Part shown: one piece after another, positions 6,444 to 9,629 of the stretch
Layout: each line of letters begins with the position of its first letter
Position numbering within the stretch: the stretch's first letter is position 1
Assembly: GCA_023393045.1 (NCBI GenBank)
Contig: JAEWMV010000167.1
Coordinates: forward strand, 1-9,629
Direction of reading: 5' to 3'
Length of the DNA stretch: 9,629 nucleotides
Origin: Bacillota bacterium
GTDB taxonomy: Bacteria; Bacillota; Clostridia; Christensenellales; CAG-138
The notes under the pieces: model-generated
The model's database searches: none
What the model was told of the DNA's origin: nothing
What the model saw: only the letters and a program-made list of their open reading frames with translations
Translations under genes and position numbers: made by a program

Positions 6444-6472
6444 TTGAAATATCGCCCTTCGCTCAGTAGAAT
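6444..6472 (+). promoter_or_regulatory. Promoter for the membrane-anchored XRE regulator gene
   Basis: TTGAAA at 6444-6449 and TAGAAT at 6467-6472, each one base off consensus, are separated by exactly 17 bp. Transcription would begin near 6479, about 28 nt before the start codon. It begins just after the transporter stop codon, so the regulator can be expressed on its own. Confidence 0.7.
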
Positions 6473-6506
6473 CAAGTTAACGGATGCCGTGATGAGAGGT
6501 GATTTT

Positions 6507-7232
6507 ATGGATGCGAAGAAAATGGGCGAGTTCCTTGCCGCCTTAAGAAAAGCCGACGGCCTGACGCAGCAGGAGGTCGCGGATAGATTGGGCGTTACGG
6601 CCAAGGCCGTGAGCAAATGGGAAACCGGCGGCGGCTTCCCCGACATCGGCACGCTGCCCGCGCTGGCGGAGCTTTTTGGCGTGACCATCGACGAATTGCT
6701 CGCAGGAGAAAGGCTTCCCCGGGGCGCCGAGGACAAGAATGCGGAGCGTAAAATTAGGGAACAGGCGGCTCTTCTTATAGAAAACCGCATGACGGATGTT
6801 AAAAAGCTGCTTTGGATCGCGCTGGGTTTCGCACTCAATGGGTTGTTGCTGTTTTTGATTTTGTCCAGCTTGACGCGCTCCGCGCCGATAAGCTGCGGCA
6901 CATCGCTGATTTTCTGCGTTACGGGAGGGATATTACTCGCCGTAGCGGTTTCCCTCATCTTGAAAACCGCGGGGGACGCTCCCCGCGTGGCCTTTGGAGA
7001 AAGCGCGTTGTTTTCGCATGTCTCGAGCACGCTGCGCTTTGCCGGCATCGTCGCCTTTGTCCTTATCTTTGTTGCTGCGTACAGCGCGATATTGTTCTGC
7101 GACTCCGGCGAAAACGGATTTATGGCTCTGCAGGCTCCGGGCAAAATCATTTTTATTCTGCTCGTATCCATAGGCCTCGGCGCGCTGGGCGCGCGTGTAC
7201 TCACAGGGGCGGTCAAGACTTCCATACGATAA
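6507..7232 (+). CDS. XRE-family helix-turn-helix regulator with four C-terminal membrane helices
   Basis: A 241-residue protein. ATG 6507 follows GAGAGGTGA; an upstream in-frame extension would overlap the transporter gene in another frame and is not credible. Residues 7-63 are a Cro/CI-type HTH_3 domain: LTQQEVADRLGVTAKAVSKW contains the turn and recognition helix, followed by FPDIGTLPALAELFGVTIDELL. Residues 70-98 are a charged linker. Four hydrophobic helices follow at about 101-121, 132-153, 176-198 and 213-233. This is a common Firmicutes layout in which a DNA-binding domain is tethered to the membrane, suggesting it senses a membrane or envelope state; ligand and targets are unknown. 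It is flanked by its own promoter and a bidirectional terminator, so it is a single-gene unit. The nearby transporter is a possible but unproven target. Confidence 0.88.
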   Translation: MDAKKMGEFLAALRKADGLTQQEVADRLGVTAKAVSKWETGGGFPDIGTLPALAELFGVTIDELLAGERLPRGAEDKNAERKIREQAALLIENRMTDVKKLLWIALGFALNGLLLFLILSSLTRSAPISCGTSLIFCVTGGILLAVAVSLILKTAGDAPRVAFGESALFSHVSSTLRFAGIVAFVLIFVAAYSAILFCDSGENGFMALQAPGKIIFILLVSIGLGALGARVLTGAVKTSIR

Positions 7233-7234
7233 AG

Positions 7235-7259
7235 AAATGAGCCGCAGCGCGGCTCATTT
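7235..7259. terminator. Bidirectional terminator between convergent genes
   Basis: A perfect 11-bp stem, AAATGAGCCGC (7235-7245) with GCGGCTCATTT (7249-7259), has a 3-nt loop. It has A-rich sequence on the left and T-rich sequence on the right, so it can serve both the XRE gene (stop at 7232) and the NUDIX gene. The NUDIX stop codon at 7254-7256 is embedded in the right arm. Confidence 0.8.
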
Positions 7260-7712
7260 GATATCGGTCTTTTCAACGTCGGAATATTGAGGTCGCTCCA
7301 TCAGGTTAAGAAAGCGTTCCGCCTCATCCAGCAACCCCCTTGCTGATTCGTGCGTGACGGCTTCCCTCGCCTTGCGATAGGGCAGCACGAAAAGGTCAAG
7401 TGGCTCGAACGCGGGGTTTTTCACAGGCGTCTGCGCGCCGCAGGAGGCGAGGAAATACGTGACGGTCTTTTCCCTGTCCTTGTCTGTGGTATAGGTGATG
7501 GCTCTTCGAAAGCCGGGGATAATCTCCGGCGTGACGGAGGTTTCCTCCCACGTTTCGCGAAGGGCGGTTTCCCGCTCCGTTTCCCCTTCCTCCGCGTGTC
7601 CCTTGGGAAAGGCGCAGTTGCCGGAGGCGAGGTTGCGCACGAGCACATAGCGCCGCGCGCCGTGCTGCTCCGTGAAAAGGATCGTTCCGCAGGATTTTTC
7701 GGTTTCGGGCAT
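7254..7712 (-). CDS. NUDIX hydrolase, Ap4A-hydrolase-like
   Basis: A 152-residue protein. I chose ATG 7712 because GGAGG lies 5 nt upstream and homologous NUDIX proteins begin close to the motif seen here (SCGTILF); an in-frame start at 7811 would add 33 residues that look like translated promoter. The NUDIX box spans residues 38-60 with Gly38, Glu44, Arg52, Glu53, Glu56 and Glu57 in register, so the metal-binding REXXEE core is intact. The usual Gly near the end of the box is Ser59. AFPKGHAE before the box, and RAITYTT then TVTYFLA after it, resemble bacterial diadenosine tetraphosphate hydrolases, which cut Ap4A and related dinucleotides in the cytoplasm. Substrate is inferred from similarity only. 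The gene is convergent with the XRE gene. Confidence 0.88.
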   Translation of the reverse strand: MPETEKSCGTILFTEQHGARRYVLVRNLASGNCAFPKGHAEEGETERETALRETWEETSVTPEIIPGFRRAITYTTDKDREKTVTYFLASCGAQTPVKNPAFEPLDLFVLPYRKAREAVTHESARGLLDEAERFLNLMERPQYSDVEKTDIK

Positions 7713-7769
7713 GGGGTCCTCCGTGGGCGTTATTTCGCGTGCGGCTTCGTTTGCCCGCAGGCGCGATTT

Positions 7770-7798
7770 ATGATAGCATGGTTCGGGGCATATGTCGA
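7770..7798 (-). promoter_or_regulatory. Promoter for the NUDIX gene
   Basis: On the minus strand TCGACA (7793-7798) and TATCAT (7770-7775) each match the sigma-A consensus at five of six positions, with a 17-bp spacer. Transcription would begin near 7763, about 50 nt upstream of ATG 7712. A promoter here supports 7712 rather than 7811 as the start. Confidence 0.65.
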
Positions 7799-7816
7799 TG
7801 CTTCGCCCCAAGGCGC

Positions 7817-7877
7817 TTGACTTCGCAGTTCCGCGCGGGTATTCTGGGGTTGACTTTTAGCTGCTTTCTTATATACG
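7817..7877 (+). promoter_or_regulatory. Two candidate promoters for the MBL-fold lipoprotein gene
   Basis: Candidate one is TTGACT (7817-7822), 17 bp, TATTCT (7840-7845). Candidate two is TTGACT (7850-7855), 16 bp, TATACG (7872-7877). Both have good -35 and imperfect -10 hexamers. Either would place the start of transcription 35-70 nt before ATG 7917. The sequence does not tell which is used, or whether both are. Confidence 0.45.
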
Positions 7878-7916
7878 GAGTATACATTGCAAAAATAGAA
7901 TCCGGAGGTGCCCATT

Positions 7917-9368
7917 ATGAAGCCCGTCGCCAAGCCGCTTTCCGGGCTGATAAAAAACCGCGCGCGCGTCGCGGCAATTCTGCTCTGCGTTGCGCTGGGT
8001 CTGTCGCTGCTGCCCATGATGAGCGCGTGCGACGCGCCCCCGAGGGAGGGCGGACTGTCCGCCCAAACAGCGCCCGCCGTCACGCAGAGCGCTTCCGTCA
8101 CAACTGCCGCGGGGGAGGCCGCCACCACGCCCACTCCATATGTAACTTCATCTCCTTTTGCGCCGCAAGAATCCGCGCCGGGGGAGGCAAGCGGCGCGCA
8201 AACACCCGGCGGTTCATCCGCACCGGCGGGAACGGATGGGGGAACCCCGGCGCCCACGCCAAACGGGAGCGCGGGCTTTGAGGCGCATTTCATCGACGTG
8301 GGGCAGGCCGACGCCATACTCATACTCTGCGACGGCGCGGCCATGCTCATTGACGGCGGCAACGCAGCCGACAGCAGCCTAATCTATTCCTATCTGCAAA
8401 AGCGCGATATCGGCTATCTCGACTACATCGTCTGCACGCATCCGGACGAAGACCATGTGGGCGGGCTTTCCGGCGCGCTCAACTACGCGTCCGTGGGCAC
8501 GGCCCTTTGCCCCGTGACGGCGCACGATACCAAGGCGTTCAGCAATTTCGTAAAATATCTTGATAAGCAGAATGTTTCCATCACCGTGCCGACAGCGGGG
8601 GACACGTTCATGCTCGGCGGCGCGTTTGTGCAGATACTGGGGCCGCAAAGGTCGTATTCCGACACCAACAACATGTCCATCGTAATGAAGGTGACCTACG
8701 GCCAAACATCCTTCCTTTTCACGGGGGATGCGGAGGAAGACGCGGAGCATGACATCATCGGCGCGGGCTACGACCTTTCCGCAACCGTTTTGAAGGTGGG
8801 GCACCACGGGAGCGATTCTTCCACCTCCTACGTATGGCTCAGGGAAATCATGCCCGAGTATGCCGTGATGTCCGTGGGCGCAAACAATTCCTACGGCCAC
8901 CCGACCGAGGCGGTGCTAAGCCGCCTGCGGGACGCAGGGGTCACCGTTTACCGGACGGATATGCAGGGCACCGTCGTGTGCGAAAGCGACGGCAGCACGG
9001 TGAGCTTTGCTGTGGGCAAAAATGAAAACGCCCAGACCAACCCCACCCAAGGCGGCGGGAGCGGCCAGAGCGGCGGCGGCTCTTCTCAGGGCGGAGGAAG
9101 CGGCGGGGGAGGCTCCACGCAAAAGCCCGCGCAGACCACCGCCAAGCCCGGCACGCCAACGCCCACCGTCATAGCCACGCCCAAGCCCACGCCGACACCG
9201 ACTCCTACACCCGGTTCCGGCGGGGAATACATCGGCAACAAGAACAGCCACAAATTCCACAGACCCTCGTGCGGTTCTTTGCCCAACGAGGAAAACAGGG
9301 TGTATTTCGCTACGCGCGACGAAGCGATAAATCAGGGCTACGAACCCTGCAAGAAGTGCAATCCCTGA
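7917..9368 (+). CDS. ComEC-like metallo-beta-lactamase-fold lipoprotein with C-terminal Ada-like zinc motif
   Basis: A 483-residue protein. ATG 7917 is 9 nt after GGAGG; an in-frame GTG at 7908 abuts that site. Residues 16-38 are a signal segment ending in MSAC, a plausible lipobox with Cys38 as lipidation site, although Met at -3 is unusual. Residues 40-118 are a Pro/Thr/Ser/Ala-rich spacer. The MBL domain (about 121-367) begins FEAHFIDVGQADA, as in ComEC/Rec2 C-terminal domains, and carries the metal motif THPDEDH (174-180), Asp271 in FTGDAEE, His296/297 in VGHHGSD and His328 in SYGHPT. Residues 378-401 are Gly/Ser-rich and 402-434 a Pro-Thr repeat. Residues 437-483 match the Ada-type zinc-binding motif: GNKNSHKFHRPSC, then GYEPCKKCNP, with Cys452, Cys478 and Cys481. 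It lacks the ComEC membrane channel, so it is not a complete ComEC. An extracellular nucleic-acid or phosphoester hydrolase is plausible; the substrate is unknown. Confidence 0.9.
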   Translation: MKPVAKPLSGLIKNRARVAAILLCVALGLSLLPMMSACDAPPREGGLSAQTAPAVTQSASVTTAAGEAATTPTPYVTSSPFAPQESAPGEASGAQTPGGSSAPAGTDGGTPAPTPNGSAGFEAHFIDVGQADAILILCDGAAMLIDGGNAADSSLIYSYLQKRDIGYLDYIVCTHPDEDHVGGLSGALNYASVGTALCPVTAHDTKAFSNFVKYLDKQNVSITVPTAGDTFMLGGAFVQILGPQRSYSDTNNMSIVMKVTYGQTSFLFTGDAEEDAEHDIIGAGYDLSATVLKVGHHGSDSSTSYVWLREIMPEYAVMSVGANNSYGHPTEAVLSRLRDAGVTVYRTDMQGTVVCESDGSTVSFAVGKNENAQTNPTQGGGSGQSGGGSSQGGGSGGGGSTQKPAQTTAKPGTPTPTVIATPKPTPTPTPTPGSGGEYIGNKNSHKFHRPSCGSLPNEENRVYFATRDEAINQGYEPCKKCNP

Positions 9369-9403
9369 CGAAGCAAGGGAAAGTCATACGAAAGCATAGA
9401 CGC

Positions 9404-9441
9404 AAAACAGCGCCGAACCTCTTTATATGGGTCCGGCGCTG
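9404..9441 (-). terminator. Terminator of the hemerythrin gene, possibly shared with the convergent lipoprotein gene
   Basis: CAGCGCCG (9408-9415) pairs perfectly with CGGCGCTG (9434-9441), and ACC (9417-9419) with GGT (9430-9432) extends the stem past one mismatch. On the minus strand the stem is followed by TTTTGCG, so it works best for the leftward gene whose stop is at 9475-9477. There is no T tract on the plus side, so it would stop the lipoprotein transcript less well. The surrounding bases also resemble a degenerate GEMM-I element (see findings). Confidence 0.65.
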
Positions 9442-9474
9442 CGATATACCGATATAAATCAGGCGGGCGGACGC

Positions 9475-9629
9475 TCAGCCCCTGGCCTTGGCAAACTCGC
9501 CGATCTTTTTATCCATGCGGGAAATGTGCTGCGTGAGCCACTCGAGCACCATCTGGTTGGCGTTGAGGATCACCAACAAATCGCCGCCGGAGGCCTTATA
9601 GTCGCCCTGCAGCTTGGCAAGCCGGGCGA
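9475..9629 (-). CDS. Bacteriohemerythrin-like protein, C-terminal 50 residues (5' end outside window)
   Basis: The minus-strand frame runs from the right edge to TGA at 9475-9477, showing the last 50 residues. The ending VLEWLTQHISRMDKKIGEF matches the last helix of bacterial hemerythrins, including the HxxxxD iron-ligand pair (His34 and Asp39 of the visible part). Hemerythrins bind oxygen or other small ligands at a di-iron site in a four-helix bundle in the cytoplasm. The remaining ligands, and any fused signalling domain, lie outside the window, so it could be a stand-alone domain of about 135 residues or the end of something longer. Confidence 0.75.
   Translation of the reverse strand, partial: ARLAKLQGDYKASGGDLLVILNANQMVLEWLTQHISRMDKKIGEFAKARG

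Noticed and set aside
7713..7811. N-terminal extension of the NUDIX protein to 7811
   Set aside because: The extra residues cover a well-formed promoter (7770-7798) and do not match NUDIX proteins; GGAGG supports ATG 7712.
1..9629. Mobile element, prophage or CRISPR array
   Set aside because: I see no integrase, transposase, terminal inverted repeats, phage genes or regularly spaced short repeats; the repeats present are coding repeats and riboswitch copies.

Overview
The window looks like chromosomal DNA from a high-GC, Gram-positive-type Clostridia/Firmicutes bacterium, probably an anaerobe. The signs are strong AGGAGG-type ribosome binding sites, sigma-A promoters, short monocistronic units ending in hairpins, Sec signal peptides, a lipobox, InlB-type surface repeats and class-I cyclic-di-GMP (GEMM-I) riboswitches. 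No species can be assigned from sequence alone. I see no transposase, integrase, CRISPR array, tRNA or rRNA.

Layout, left to right. (1) A large exported repeat protein runs leftward from 3294 and leaves the window at base 1. Its first 1098 residues are visible: a signal peptide, three VGQW-ended repeats of about 105 residues, a spacer, one InlB-type (Flg_new) repeat, and five full copies plus the start of a sixth copy of a SHIRT/InlB-like repeat. (2) A divergent control region (3295-3851) holds an extended -10 promoter facing left and a near-consensus promoter facing right. The rightward promoter feeds two consecutive GEMM-I aptamers. (3) The aptamers lead directly into the RBS of a secreted transglutaminase-like cysteine enzyme (3852-4784). 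(4) Housekeeping-type single genes follow: a zinc-ribbon membrane protein, a two-repeat YdcZ/DUF606 DMT transporter, an XRE regulator anchored by four membrane helices, a convergent NUDIX hydrolase and a ComEC-like metallo-beta-lactamase lipoprotein with an Ada-like zinc motif. (5) The 3' end of a hemerythrin gene enters from the right edge on the minus strand.

The most interesting unit is the left third. A probable giant adhesin is divergent from a secreted cysteine enzyme of the transglutaminase superfamily, and the enzyme's mRNA leader carries two c-di-GMP aptamers. The layout recalls other systems in which c-di-GMP decides whether a surface adhesin is cut or retained: LapG/LapA in proteobacteria, and the riboswitch-controlled protease and adhesins of Clostridioides difficile. 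Whether this enzyme acts on the neighbouring protein is inference. The remaining genes show no obvious functional link to each other; most have their own promoter or terminator.
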